Assembly: GCF_019008365.1 (NCBI RefSeq)
Contig: NZ_JAHHUL010000019.1
Location: 33,473-97,472, forward strand
Direction: 5' to 3'
Source: Phosphitispora fastidiosa
GTDB lineage: Bacteria > Bacillota > Thermincolia > Thermincolales > UBA2595
DNA length: 64,000 bases
A program made the translations under genes and the position numbers. Below, in pieces: positions 44,752-52,215 of the stretch (within the stretch, counting starts at the first letter, position 1; each line of letters begins with the position of its first letter). A model generated the notes under the pieces. That model did not search any database, was not told the DNA's origin, and was given only the letters and a program-made list of their open reading frames with translations.

Positions 44752-45834
44752 ATGGCGGGGCTGTATCAAGGCTTTATAATTGCGTTTCTGATTTCCCTGG
44801 CGGTTACCCCTGTTATCCGGAAACTGGCATTTCGGCTTGGCGCAGTAGACCGGCCTGATGCCAGGAAGGTTCACTCGAGGTTGATGCCGCGTATGGGAGG
44901 GCTGGCAGTATATCTTGCTTTTACTGTTACGGTACTTATCATGGGAGATCTAACCGATTCCATGAAGGGGCTGCTTATCGGCGGAACTCTGATAATGCTG
45001 CTGGGATTGGTTGATGATATCAAGGATATTTCGCCAAGGGTTAAGCTTTTGGGACAGATTATTGCAGCAGCTGTGCTGGTGGCTTTCGGGATTCAGGTTG
45101 ACTTCATCACAAATCCATGGGGCGGCACTTTTAGCCTGACACATTTCGGGATTAATTTCGGCATTCCGTTAACCATATTGTGGATTGTGGGGATAACCAA
45201 TGCCGTCAATCTGATAGATGGCCTCGATGGCCTGGCCGGCGGCCTGGCTTCAATTGCAGCCCTGACCCTGGCGGTTGTGGGATGGGTCAATGGCCAGATG
45301 TGGATAGTACTTCCTGCGGTTATTTTAAGCGCCGCTGTGATAGGTTTCCTCAAGTATAATTTTTACCCGGCAAAAATATTCCTTGGGGATTCAGGGAGCC
45401 TTTTCTTAGGTTTTATGCTGGCAGGCATGTCTGTAATTGGCCTGACCAAACAGGCTGCCATGTTTTCAGTATTTGTCCCTGTTTTAATTTTTGGGATTCC
45501 CATATTTGACACACTGTTCGCTATTCTCAGGAGATATATCAACAACCAGCCGATATTTTCAGCAGATAAGGAACATTTACACCACAGGCTGCTGGCAATC
45601 GGGCTTTCCCACAGGCAGACAGTACTGGCAATTTACCTGGTCAGCTGCTTGCTGGGTGGCAGTGCGGTAATGATGACCTTCATGACCAGTGAACAGGCTT
45701 TTGCGGCATTTATCGGAATTACCCTGCTGGTGCTGATCGGCGCCAACCGGGTGGGTGTCCTCAGAACAAGGGCGGGACGCCGGGCACAGCGTCAATATAT
45801 TGAAACTGAGAATAAATCAAATTACGGAGCATAA
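44752..45834 (+). CDS. tagO: UDP-GlcNAc:undecaprenyl-phosphate GlcNAc-1-phosphate transferase (WecA/TagO type)
   Basis: 360 residues, about 11 helices. DRPDARKVHSRLMPRMGGLAVYLAF, LLGLVDDIKDISPRVKLLGQ (with the Asp pair), TNAVNLIDGLDGLAGGLA, KIFLGDSGSLFLGFMLA and the cytoplasmic HLHHRLLAIGLSHRQTV motif define the WecA/TagO subgroup rather than MraY. It starts wall teichoic acid-like or other undecaprenyl-linked glycans and gives the substrate for the WecG/TagA enzyme at 35591. GAGAGGAG precedes ATG 44752. Its stop codon lies in a tandem duplication. Confidence 0.92.
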   Translation: MAGLYQGFIIAFLISLAVTPVIRKLAFRLGAVDRPDARKVHSRLMPRMGGLAVYLAFTVTVLIMGDLTDSMKGLLIGGTLIMLLGLVDDIKDISPRVKLLGQIIAAAVLVAFGIQVDFITNPWGGTFSLTHFGINFGIPLTILWIVGITNAVNLIDGLDGLAGGLASIAALTLAVVGWVNGQMWIVLPAVILSAAVIGFLKYNFYPAKIFLGDSGSLFLGFMLAGMSVIGLTKQAAMFSVFVPVLIFGIPIFDTLFAILRRYINNQPIFSADKEHLHHRLLAIGLSHRQTVLAIYLVSCLLGGSAVMMTFMTSEQAFAAFIGITLLVLIGANRVGVLRTRAGRRAQRQYIETENKSNYGA

Positions 45835-45856
45835 TGTTAAGAGCATAAAATGTTAC
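45827..45856 (+). repeat. Tandem duplication overlapping a stop codon
   Basis: GAGCATAATGTTAA (45827-45840) is followed by GAGCATAAAATGTTAC (45841-45856). The TAA stop (45832-45834) is in the first unit. Confidence 0.75.
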
Positions 45857-45868
45857 ACAGTATGATAG

Positions 45869-45894
45869 AAAGCGGGCTGATGCCTGCTTTTTTT
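45869..45894 (+). terminator. Terminator after the WecA/TagO-type gene
   Basis: AAAGCGGGC pairs with GCCTGCTTT around TGAT, with one G-T pair, followed by four more T. Confidence 0.88.
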
Positions 45895-45953
45895 GTACTA
45901 CAGGAAATTACCGTTTTGCAGGGTTGTGGATAATTTCCTTAATAATGGGGGTT

Positions 45954-46076
45954 ATAGGGGGTATGCCCCCTATTCTCCGGGGGTAACAGGAGCGAAGCGA
46001 CGTCATAGGGGGCTGGCCCCCTTTGAACAAGAAAATTGACATCGAAGATAAATTTGACGAAGTCAATTTTCTTGTT
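45954..46076. repeat. Cluster of three perfect palindromes, mobile-repeat-like
   Basis: ATAGGGGG/CCCCCTAT (45954-45973), AGGGGGC/GCCCCCT (46007-46022) and AACAAGAAAATTGAC/GTCAATTTTCTTGTT (46026-46040 with 46062-46076) lie in a row. Between the first two stands AGGAGCGAAGCGACG, a sequence type I associate with dispersed palindromic repeats in Clostridia. The remaining 210 bases to the next gene are AT-rich and have only a small CTTTTGG/CCAAAAG hairpin. Confidence 0.65.
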
Positions 46077-46287
46077 GAATGGCGGAATGGATGGACTTTC
46101 AGGCATAATCAGCTTCACAGATACGAATAATGATTGTTGAGTATAGCAATTATCAAATAAGCAATATAAAATGGGTAAATATAAACAGGAAGAAACTTTT
46201 GGTTCCCCAAAAGGAAATATTTGTACATATACAGAAATAGAATATAAAGGTCTGTTTTTTGGAATTCCGAAATAAGGGGGACAGGTA

Positions 46288-47709
46288 ATGTCAAAAATCA
46301 AATTTGGAACAGATGGTTGGAGAGAGATTATCGCCAGGGAATTTACCTTTGAGAATGTCAAGTTTGTATCCCAGGCCATTGCGGATTATGTGTCCGGCCA
46401 TGGGATGTCCGGGCGCGGTGTGGTTATCGGTTATGATAACAGGTTCCTTTCAGAACACTTTGCCAGGGCAGTTGCCGAGGTGTTATGTGGAAATGGGGTC
46501 AAAGTCTGGATGACCGGGAGGGCTACACCTACTCCGGTGACTGCTTTTGCGGTGAAACACCTTCAGGCTGCCGGGGCGGTTATGCTTACTGCCAGCCATA
46601 ACCCGCCGGAATATAATGGGATTAAATTTATTCCGGAGTATGCGGGGCCTGCGCTGCCATATATCACAGACGAGATTGAACGACATCTCGAAATGGTTAC
46701 CGGGAAAGGGAGATTTACCGAAATACCTTATGATAAAGCGGTTCAGCAGGGACTGGCTGTCGATATAGATCCATTTGATGACTACATTGCACACCTGAAG
46801 ACGGTAGTTGACCTGGAAGCTATTCGCCGGGCAGGTCTTAAGGTCATTGTTGACCCTATGTATGGGGCGGGGATCGGATACCTGTCCCGGGTTCTCGAAG
46901 AGGCCGGCTGTCGGGTGGAGGTTATTCACGGCTACCGGGACCCGCTTTTTGGGGGCTCTATGCCAGAGCCCTCTGCCAGCGTTCTGACTGAACTCCGGGA
47001 CCGGGTGGTTTCTTCCGGGGCTGATTTGGGGCTGGCAATGGACGGGGATGCCGACCGTTTTGGCATTATTGACAGTGATGGAACATACATAATTGCTAAC
47101 AAGGTTCTCTACCTCCTATATTACCACTTGATTAATTTCCGCGGGCTTAAGGGACCGGTTGCCCGATCTGTGGCCACTACCCATATGTTAGATAAAATAG
47201 CCGCTCACTACGGGCTTGAAGTTGACGAGACTCCGGTTGGTTTTAAATATATCGGTGAATCTATGATGAAGAGAGGCAGTATTTTAGGTGGCGAAGAAAG
47301 CGGCGGCATGAGTATGACCGGACACATTCCGGAAAAAGACGGGATTCTGGCTGCTGCCCTGATTGCTGAGCTGGTAGCGGTGGAAAAGCTGCCGGTGCGG
47401 GAGATATTGCAGAAGCTGGAAAAGGAGTTTGGAATCCTCATTAGCCAGAGACTGGATATCAGGACAACTGCGGAAAATAAGGAAAAAGTACTCACAACCT
47501 TACAGGGACTAGCTCCCAGGGAAATTGCCGGGAAAGCAGTAACCCGGACTGTGGCCGTTGATGGGAAGAAGTTTATCCTGGAGGACGGCAGCTGGGTTCT
47601 GATAAGAGCTTCAGGAACAGAGCCTCTGTTCAGAATTTATGTGGAAACAGAGAATGAGGCAAAGGTGAAGCTAATACAGACTGCTACCAGAGAAATGCTG
47701 GGGTTGTAA
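46288..47709 (+). CDS. Phosphoglucomutase/phosphomannomutase family protein
   Basis: 473 residues, a length typical of the short bacterial alpha-D-phosphohexomutases. FGTDGWRE starts the protein. The phosphoserine loop TASHNPP has Ser103, the metal loop DGDADR starts at Asp252, the sugar loop is GGEESGGM, and the phosphate-binding loop is RASGTEPLFRIYVE. It interconverts hexose 6- and 1-phosphates. Glucose or mannose cannot be told apart; mannose 1-phosphate would feed manC at 29587. Confidence 0.93.
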   Translation: MSKIKFGTDGWREIIAREFTFENVKFVSQAIADYVSGHGMSGRGVVIGYDNRFLSEHFARAVAEVLCGNGVKVWMTGRATPTPVTAFAVKHLQAAGAVMLTASHNPPEYNGIKFIPEYAGPALPYITDEIERHLEMVTGKGRFTEIPYDKAVQQGLAVDIDPFDDYIAHLKTVVDLEAIRRAGLKVIVDPMYGAGIGYLSRVLEEAGCRVEVIHGYRDPLFGGSMPEPSASVLTELRDRVVSSGADLGLAMDGDADRFGIIDSDGTYIIANKVLYLLYYHLINFRGLKGPVARSVATTHMLDKIAAHYGLEVDETPVGFKYIGESMMKRGSILGGEESGGMSMTGHIPEKDGILAAALIAELVAVEKLPVREILQKLEKEFGILISQRLDIRTTAENKEKVLTTLQGLAPREIAGKAVTRTVAVDGKKFILEDGSWVLIRASGTEPLFRIYVETENEAKVKLIQTATREMLGL

Positions 47710-47713
47710 GCAG

Positions 47714-47742
47714 AGAGGGGCTGTAACGGCTCCTCTTTTTTA
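47714..47742 (+). terminator. Terminator after the phosphohexomutase gene
   Basis: AGAGG and CCTCT arms with inner GC/GC pairs, followed by TTTTT. Confidence 0.75.
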
Positions 47743-47822
47743 GTTAAGTTTACCATGGGAAGGGCTTCCTGTTTGCAGGATTTTAGAAAAATATATCGAA
47801 TTTTGCTATAAGGAGGTATATT

Positions 47823-48986
47823 ATGACTAATGTTGGCGGCAGTGGGAGTCCTTTTGAGCTGACGGCTCTTGACACAGTAATAAAAGAGACCATGAGGACT
47901 TTGGGTGCGGGCAGGGAACAGTTATTTGCCGTGGCCGAAAATGCCCGCAGCGAATGTTCGCGGATTAAGAACAGCATGGCAGAAACAAATAGCCAGTTGG
48001 CGGCTCTTAATTCGGAACTGGCAGCAGCTCAAAAAGAGGAAAGAATCGTCCAGGAACGGGTAGCCCTGGTTACCGGAGCTTTTGAAAGGCATTCCGAGGC
48101 AGAGATTAAAGCTGCCTATGAGGAGGTCAGGGAACTGCAGGTCAGGCTGACCCTGTTAAAAGAGCGGAGGGACCAACTGCTGCACAAAAAGGAGGACTTT
48201 GAAACCAGCAGGCAAAATCTCCAGCAAACGGCAGAAAAGGCTGAAAATATGGTTTCACAGGTTGGCGTTGTCATGGATTTCATCGGGGGGAACCTGAGAG
48301 ATATAAATATTAAGCTGGAAAGCCTGCAGCAGCGTCAGCAGATGGGTCTGCAGATAGTAAAGGCCCAGGAAGAGGAACGCAAGCGGGTTGCCAGGGAAAT
48401 TCATGACGGTCCGGCTCAGTCTATGGCGAATGTTGTCCTCCGGATGGAATTTTGTGAAAAACTGATGGAAGTTGAGCCGGCCAAAGTGAGCCAGGAGTTG
48501 CAGGAGCTGAAGGGTATTGTGCGCAGTAACCTTCAGGATATGCGGAAAATCATTTTTGACCTGCGCCCGATGGCTCTTGATGATTTGGGTGTGATTCCGG
48601 CTCTGAAAAGATATATTGAAGATTTTCGCGAAAAAAACGATATAGATATAGAGATGAATTTTTTTGGGAAAGAGGCCAGGCTGGAACCTGTTTTGGAAAT
48701 TGCCCTGTTCCGCCTGATTCAGGAGGCCCTAAACAATGTTGTAAAACATGCCCACGCCTCAAAAGTGAAGGTTGTTGTGGAATTGGATAATGAACTGGTG
48801 AGAGCATTTGTTGAGGATAACGGGATAGGTTTTGACCTGAATGATTACCACGCCAATCAGACCGGAAACAATTTTGGACTGGTTAGTATGAGAGAGCGAA
48901 CCGACCTTCTTGGTGGGGAGATGAAGCTTGAGACTAAACTGGGTAAGGGAACAAAGGTCTATTTTGTAGTTCCGGTAGCCAGGTAG
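47823..48986 (+). CDS. DegS-like cytoplasmic sensor histidine kinase
   Basis: 387 residues, ATG 47823 behind AAGGAGG. No membrane helix. A long coiled coil (about 40-180, MAETNSQLAALNSELAAAQKEE and onward) replaces a classical sensor domain. The HisKA_3 box has His194 in REIHDGPAQSMANVVLRMEF, and the HATPase domain shows RLIQEALNNVVKHAHASKV (N box), VEDNGIGFDL (G1) and GLVSMRERTDLLGG (G2). This is the layout of DegS of Bacillus, a soluble kinase of the NarL class. Its partner regulator starts 11 bases downstream. The signal is unknown; closeness to the Tad locus suggests control of surface functions. Confidence 0.92.
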   Translation: MTNVGGSGSPFELTALDTVIKETMRTLGAGREQLFAVAENARSECSRIKNSMAETNSQLAALNSELAAAQKEERIVQERVALVTGAFERHSEAEIKAAYEEVRELQVRLTLLKERRDQLLHKKEDFETSRQNLQQTAEKAENMVSQVGVVMDFIGGNLRDINIKLESLQQRQQMGLQIVKAQEEERKRVAREIHDGPAQSMANVVLRMEFCEKLMEVEPAKVSQELQELKGIVRSNLQDMRKIIFDLRPMALDDLGVIPALKRYIEDFREKNDIDIEMNFFGKEARLEPVLEIALFRLIQEALNNVVKHAHASKVKVVVELDNELVRAFVEDNGIGFDLNDYHANQTGNNFGLVSMRERTDLLGGEMKLETKLGKGTKVYFVVPVAR

Positions 48987-48997
48987 GAGGAGGTTAT

Positions 48998-49690
48998 ATG
49001 GACCGGGTCAGGGTTCTGATTGCTGATGACCATCCGCTAATCCGCCAGGGGCTTGTCAAGGTTATAAGGCTTGACCCGTCACTTGATGTTGTCGGTGAAG
49101 CGGCTGATGGAGAAGAGGTCATCGAAAAAGCTGCACAATTAAGCCCTCACATTATCATCATGGATATTAACATGCCTAGGATGGATGGTCTTGAAGCTAC
49201 AAAGCAAATTAAACAAAGGTTCCCCGATATCAAGGTGGTTGCGCTTACTGTTGAAGACAGCGAGCAAAAGGTAGTTGAGGTTATCCGGGCGGGGGTCAGT
49301 GGCTATATACTCAAGGATGTTGATCCAGATGCCCTGGCCTCAACCATTAAGGCAGTGTATAAAGGGGAGATGGTGGTCCACCCGGGGATTACGGCAATGC
49401 TCTGCAGGGAACTGGGCCAGGAAAGCAGTGAAGCAGAGCGGAACTATGGGCCATGCGGCCTTGCTTCACGGTGTCCGGGGGGCAGCCTGGATGTCAGCCT
49501 TACTGCGAGAGAGGTGCAGATATTGAAATACATTGCCAGCGGCGTACATAACAAGGATATTGCCAGCCACCTTTTTATCAGTGAGAAAACGGTGAAAAAT
49601 CATATTACGAGCATCTTCAGGAAACTGAACGTAGAAGACAGGACCCAGGCGGTAATATCTGCAGTTAAATTGAAGCTAGTCAGTCTTTAG
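48998..49690 (+). CDS. DegU/NarL-type response regulator
   Basis: 230 residues. The receiver has the acidic pair at Asp10/Asp11, phospho-Asp56 in IIIMDINMPRMDG, Thr in ALTVED and Lys in YILKDVD. After a linker with a C-x5-C-like CGLASRC stretch comes a LuxR helix-turn-helix: LTAREVQILKYIASGVHNKDIASHLFISEKTVKNHITSIFRKLNVEDR. It is the natural output of the kinase before it. Targets are not known; the strong promoter at 49785 begins 95 bases after the stop codon. Confidence 0.95.
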   Translation: MDRVRVLIADDHPLIRQGLVKVIRLDPSLDVVGEAADGEEVIEKAAQLSPHIIIMDINMPRMDGLEATKQIKQRFPDIKVVALTVEDSEQKVVEVIRAGVSGYILKDVDPDALASTIKAVYKGEMVVHPGITAMLCRELGQESSEAERNYGPCGLASRCPGGSLDVSLTAREVQILKYIASGVHNKDIASHLFISEKTVKNHITSIFRKLNVEDRTQAVISAVKLKLVSL

Positions 49691-49717
49691 GCGGCAAATG
49701 CAATAACAGGGTGAAAT

Positions 49718-49749
49718 AAATTTATAGTGAAAAAAATTTATAGTGAAGG
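49718..49749 (+). repeat. Two 16-base tandem repeats after the response regulator gene
   Basis: AAATTTATAGTGAAAA (49718-49733) and AAATTTATAGTGAAGG (49734-49749). They start 28 bases after the stop codon. Confidence 0.75.
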
Positions 49750-49784
49750 AAAATTATTTTCTAAGAAAAAATTAGAAAAAAGTG

Positions 49785-49813
49785 TGGACAAGTTTGGTAA
49801 AATATAGTATTAT
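49785..49813 (+). promoter_or_regulatory. Promoter of the first riboswitch and Tad region
   Basis: TGGACA (49785-49790), 17 bases, TATTAT (49808-49813). It stands about 45 bases before the first aptamer. Confidence 0.7.
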
Positions 49814-49854
49814 AAAATAAATTAGTTGTGTGAATTTAATATAGCATCTCTGTC

Positions 49855-49940
49855 GATAATAGCAAAACCGCCGAAAGACGGTGACGCAAAGCTATGGGTC
49901 TAAGGTGTCTGACACTATGACTGCCAAGCTGCCGAAAAAG
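49855..49940 (+). promoter_or_regulatory. Cyclic-di-GMP-I (GEMM) riboswitch 1
   Basis: AGCAAAACCG, a small hairpin with CGAAAG (GAAA loop), GACGCAAAGC, TATGGGTCTAAGGTG, an internal hairpin and CCAAGCTGCC follow the GEMM-I order. These are the known conserved parts: the tetraloop hairpin, its receptor strand and the ligand-binding junction. A terminator hairpin lies 15 bases after it. The 174-residue gene at 50130 is the first gene under control. Confidence 0.92.
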
Positions 49941-49955
49941 AGCCGGGGTAACTAT

Positions 49956-49995
49956 ACCTTTCTCTTGACTGCAGTTTGGAGAAAGGTTTTTGTTC
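49956..49995 (+). terminator. Terminator of riboswitch 1
   Basis: ACCTTTCTC (49956-49964) pairs with GAGAAAGGT (49979-49987), followed by TTTTTGTTCTTT. It is the expression platform of the aptamer before it. Confidence 0.88.
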
Positions 49996-50129
49996 TTTCC
50001 ACTGCCTTTAATAGTTCGGTTCCCAAAATAATAAAGGGGGACGCCCCTGTTTATCACTTATCTGATTAGCGGCTGAGACCTTTCTTTCATAAGATGGTGT
50101 GAGGAATAATCTTATGAGAGGTGAAAACA

Positions 50130-50654
50130 ATGCACCTTGGCTGGTTAATTGGGGCAACCGTACTGTTAATTGTTATATATTGTTTCACAATTTATACACG
50201 GACGGTGGTGATGTGCAAGAAGTCAGGGAACAGTAAAGGTTTTCAAAAGACAAGTTTGGTATTGATGGTGAGGAATCAGGAAGGCATTATCGAAGGCCTG
50301 GTACGTGAAATTTTTGCATACGGCTATCTTATTCCAATTGAGGTTGTGGTTTTTGATTTTGGGTCTGCCGATAAGACCGGCCTGATTCTGGAACGGCTGG
50401 CAAGGGACTACCCGGGTCTAAGGTTTTTTGCCTGCTGTGGGGAAGAAAAAGGTGTCCCCAAAAAGGTAATGGATTTGTGTCACAGTGATATTGTTTATTG
50501 TTTTAATTTGACGAGTTCGGTAAACTACAGTTTGATTATCAGAACGGTTGAGTCGATACTGGGGGGTACTAAAATGAGTTTATATAGGACCACGGTCCTA
50601 TATAAAAATAAGACCCAGGGTCGATGTACAGTTAGTAGAAATGTGTTAAAATAA
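50130..50654 (+). CDS. Small membrane-anchored protein with a GT2-like domain
   Basis: 174 residues from ATG 50130, with AGAGGTG at 50117-50123. One N-terminal membrane helix (LGWLIGATVLLIVIYCFTIY) is followed by a domain with the texture of the first half of a family 2 glycosyltransferase: TSLVLMVRNQEGIIEGLVREIFA, VVVFDFGSADKTGLILERLARDYPG, then DIVYCF. The DxD and catalytic parts of a full transferase are missing, so it is a mini-domain that may bind but not transfer. It lies between two c-di-GMP riboswitches and before the pilin gene, so a part in pilus assembly or its control is likely but unproven. A perfect palindrome lies in its 3' end. Confidence 0.65.
   Translation: MHLGWLIGATVLLIVIYCFTIYTRTVVMCKKSGNSKGFQKTSLVLMVRNQEGIIEGLVREIFAYGYLIPIEVVVFDFGSADKTGLILERLARDYPGLRFFACCGEEKGVPKKVMDLCHSDIVYCFNLTSSVNYSLIIRTVESILGGTKMSLYRTTVLYKNKTQGRCTVSRNVLK
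50579..50622. repeat. Perfect palindromes inside the 3' end of the GT2-like gene
   Basis: TTTATATAGGACC (50579-50591) and GGTCCTATATAAA (50594-50606) are exact arms around AC. GACCC and GGGTC (50612-50622) follow around one base. Confidence 0.75.
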
Positions 50655-50680
50655 AACTGAAAATGATACCTTCAGTGAAA

Positions 50681-50758
50681 AAGGCAAAGCCGTTGAAAGA
50701 CGGCGGCGCAAAGCCATGGGTCTAAGGTGGTAACACTATGATCGCCAGGCTGCCAAAG
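50681..50758 (+). promoter_or_regulatory. Cyclic-di-GMP-I (GEMM) riboswitch 2
   Basis: GGCAAAGCCG, a hairpin with TGAAAGA, GGCGCAAAGC, CATGGGTCTAAGGTG, an internal hairpin and CCAGGCTGCC repeat the pattern of riboswitch 1. Closing bases differ in a compatible way (GCCGT with ACGGC). It precedes the pilin gene and has its own terminator. Confidence 0.93.
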
Positions 50759-50777
50759 GGGGGAGTGTATAAAAAGC

Positions 50778-50818
50778 AACCCTTCTCTACAGGCAGTGTG
50801 GAGAAGGGTTTTATGTTT
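50778..50818 (+). terminator. Terminator of riboswitch 2
   Basis: AACCCTTCTC (50778-50787) pairs with GAGAAGGGTT (50801-50810), followed by TTATGTTTT. Confidence 0.88.
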
Positions 50819-50870
50819 TGGTTAAAACAAGGACGGAATAAATCAAAAAAAATTGAGGGAGGTAATAATT

Positions 50871-51053
50871 ATGTTATCAATGGTTAAAAGATTGTGGAGT
50901 GAAGAAAGAGGCCAAGGCATGACCGAGTACGGACTGATTTTGGCGCTAATTGTAATTGGTGTTATCGCTGTTTTAATTACCATGGGCGACACTCTGATAG
51001 AAAAATTTACAGCAATCAGTGATGGCCTGAACGGAACTGCACCGACTCCTTAA
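50871..51053 (+). CDS. Flp/Fap-type pilin
   Basis: 60 residues from ATG 50871, with GAGGGAGG at 50855-50862. A short basic leader ending in ERGQG is followed by MTEYGLILALIVIGVIAVLITMGDTL, the Flp pilin helix with the conserved Glu-Tyr pair. Cleavage by the A24 peptidase encoded at 51253 would fall just before or near MTEYGL. It is the structural subunit of the Tad pilus, used for adhesion and surface contact. Its message is controlled by riboswitch 2. Confidence 0.95.
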   Translation: MLSMVKRLWSEERGQGMTEYGLILALIVIGVIAVLITMGDTLIEKFTAISDGLNGTAPTP

Positions 51054-51066
51054 GATAATTTGTACC

Positions 51067-51091
51067 GGGGCGGTGGACAATCCACTGCCCC
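51067..51091 (+). terminator. Hairpin after the pilin gene
   Basis: GGGGCGGTGG pairs with CCACTGCCCC around ACAAT. No T-run follows (ATCCTCTATT). It could stabilise the pilin message or partly end transcription. Its last two bases overlap the closing stem of aptamer 3. Confidence 0.55.
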
Positions 51092-51164
51092 ATCCTCTAT
51101 TCAACGGTGACGTAAAGGTATGGGCCCAAAGTGAAATATTACTATGGTACCGCTGCCGGGATGG
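51090..51164 (+). promoter_or_regulatory. Divergent cyclic-di-GMP-I-like aptamer 3
   Basis: CCATCC and GGATGG can close the unit. Inside, GACGTAAAGG and TATGGGCCCAAAGTG match the core of riboswitches 1 and 2 with transitions, and CCGCTGCC matches their 3' motif. The GAAA-loop hairpin is missing, and the G of the GCAAA strand reads T. A perfect terminator follows, as for units 1 and 2. Whether it still binds c-di-GMP is open. Confidence 0.6.
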
Positions 51165-51204
51165 AGTGGTCATAAAGAAGATATGGTTACGTGTATTAAA
51201 AATG

Positions 51205-51241
51205 ACAGGCCCTACTTTTTCAGCAAGTAGGGCCTGTTTTC
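51205..51241 (+). terminator. Terminator of aptamer 3
   Basis: ACAGGCCCTACTT (51205-51217) and AAGTAGGGCCTGT (51225-51237) are perfect 13-base arms, followed by TTTT. Confidence 0.9.
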
Positions 51242-51252
51242 GAAAAGGGTTG

Positions 51253-51789
51253 ATGCCATTGACAGTTCAGGTTACCAACCTGATAGATATTGCTGTAGCA
51301 GCTATTGTAATAATATCTGTTTACACGGACCTAAAGGAACGAAAAATTTACAATGTAGTAATATTGTCCGGGGTGCTTGCCGGGCTGTTGCTTAATTTAC
51401 TGAATGACGGTAGCAGTGGTGTCCTATTCAGCCTGAAGGGCCTGGGAGCAGGTATGGCTTTGCTTTTTATTCCCTTTGTGCTCGGCGGGTTTGGGGCAGG
51501 GGATGTAAAGCTGCTTGGTGCCATAGGGGCAATGAAAGGAACAGTATTTGTATGCAAGGCGTTTTTGGCTACCGGGATTGCAGGGGGGGTTCTGGCTGTC
51601 TGTGTATTGATTAAGCAGAAAAGGTTGTTTGCAACACTAAAACGTATCGGAACAAGTTTTTTAGTCTTAGTTACCAGTGTTTTTAAAGTGAATACCCTGA
51701 AAAACCTGGATAAAGCCGAATTCCACGAATCCCTGCCATACGGCTTAGCAATTGGAATTGGTACGTTGGCAGCGTACCTGGTGGGGTGA
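51253..51789 (+). CDS. A24-family prepilin peptidase (TadV/CpaA type)
   Basis: 178 residues from ATG 51253 (AAGGG close upstream); TTG 51259 is another possible start. Six helices, with the two catalytic aspartates at Asp26 (YTDLKERK) and Asp84 (GFGAGDVKLLG). It lacks the N-terminal methylase domain, as TadV-type enzymes do. It cuts the pilin leader on the inner face of the membrane and probably those of TadE-like pseudopilins. Overlap with the next gene is at TGATG. Confidence 0.93.
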   Translation: MPLTVQVTNLIDIAVAAIVIISVYTDLKERKIYNVVILSGVLAGLLLNLLNDGSSGVLFSLKGLGAGMALLFIPFVLGGFGAGDVKLLGAIGAMKGTVFVCKAFLATGIAGGVLAVCVLIKQKRLFATLKRIGTSFLVLVTSVFKVNTLKNLDKAEFHESLPYGLAIGIGTLAAYLVG

Positions 51790-52211
51790 TGAAAATGTTA
51801 TGGTTCCATGATTTTCGTAGAAATCAGCGGGGCCAGGCCGTTGTAGAAATGGCTTTGGTACTGCCAATTCTTCTTATGTTGATTTTTGGTATTGTAGAGT
51901 TTGGTCGTATATTGAATACCTACATGATAGTAACAAATCTATCACGTGAAGGAGCCAGAGAAGGCGCTGTAGGGGGAACCGATACGGAAATTGTTAATGC
52001 TGTGGAAAGCGGTACTAATGCTGATCAGTTTGATACTGCTTCCATGGGCATAGCAATTGATCCCCCGGCCACCTTGAGTGGAAGACCACGGGGTAGTGCC
52101 GTTAAGGTTACTGTGTCATATCCAGTGGATATAATTGCTCCAATAATTGGACCGATTATAGGAGACCCTTTTGTTGTTACCTCCCAGACAACTATGCGAG
52201 TGGAGGGGTGA
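51789..52211 (+). CDS. TadE-like minor pilin/pilus assembly protein
   Basis: 140 residues. RRNQRGQAVVEMALVLPILLMLIFGIVEFGRIL is the TadE hydrophobic N-terminus, with the conserved Glu of the VEMALV motif. The rest is a short exported domain (STGxxREGAREGAVGG-type LSREGAREGAVGG). TadE-like proteins are pseudopilins needed for Tad pilus assembly. The ATG overlaps the peptidase stop codon. Confidence 0.92.
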   Translation: MKMLWFHDFRRNQRGQAVVEMALVLPILLMLIFGIVEFGRILNTYMIVTNLSREGAREGAVGGTDTEIVNAVESGTNADQFDTASMGIAIDPPATLSGRPRGSAVKVTVSYPVDIIAPIIGPIIGDPFVVTSQTTMRVEG

Positions 52212-52215
52212 CGGT

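Noticed and set aside
45939..46379. 146-codon - strand frame across the palindrome cluster
   Set aside because: It crosses the start of the phosphohexomutase gene and is built from palindromic repeat sequence; no ribosome site.
50612..50622. GACCC/GGGTC palindrome considered as a separate terminator
   Set aside because: The stem has only five pairs and no T-run follows, so it is reported only as part of the palindrome cluster.
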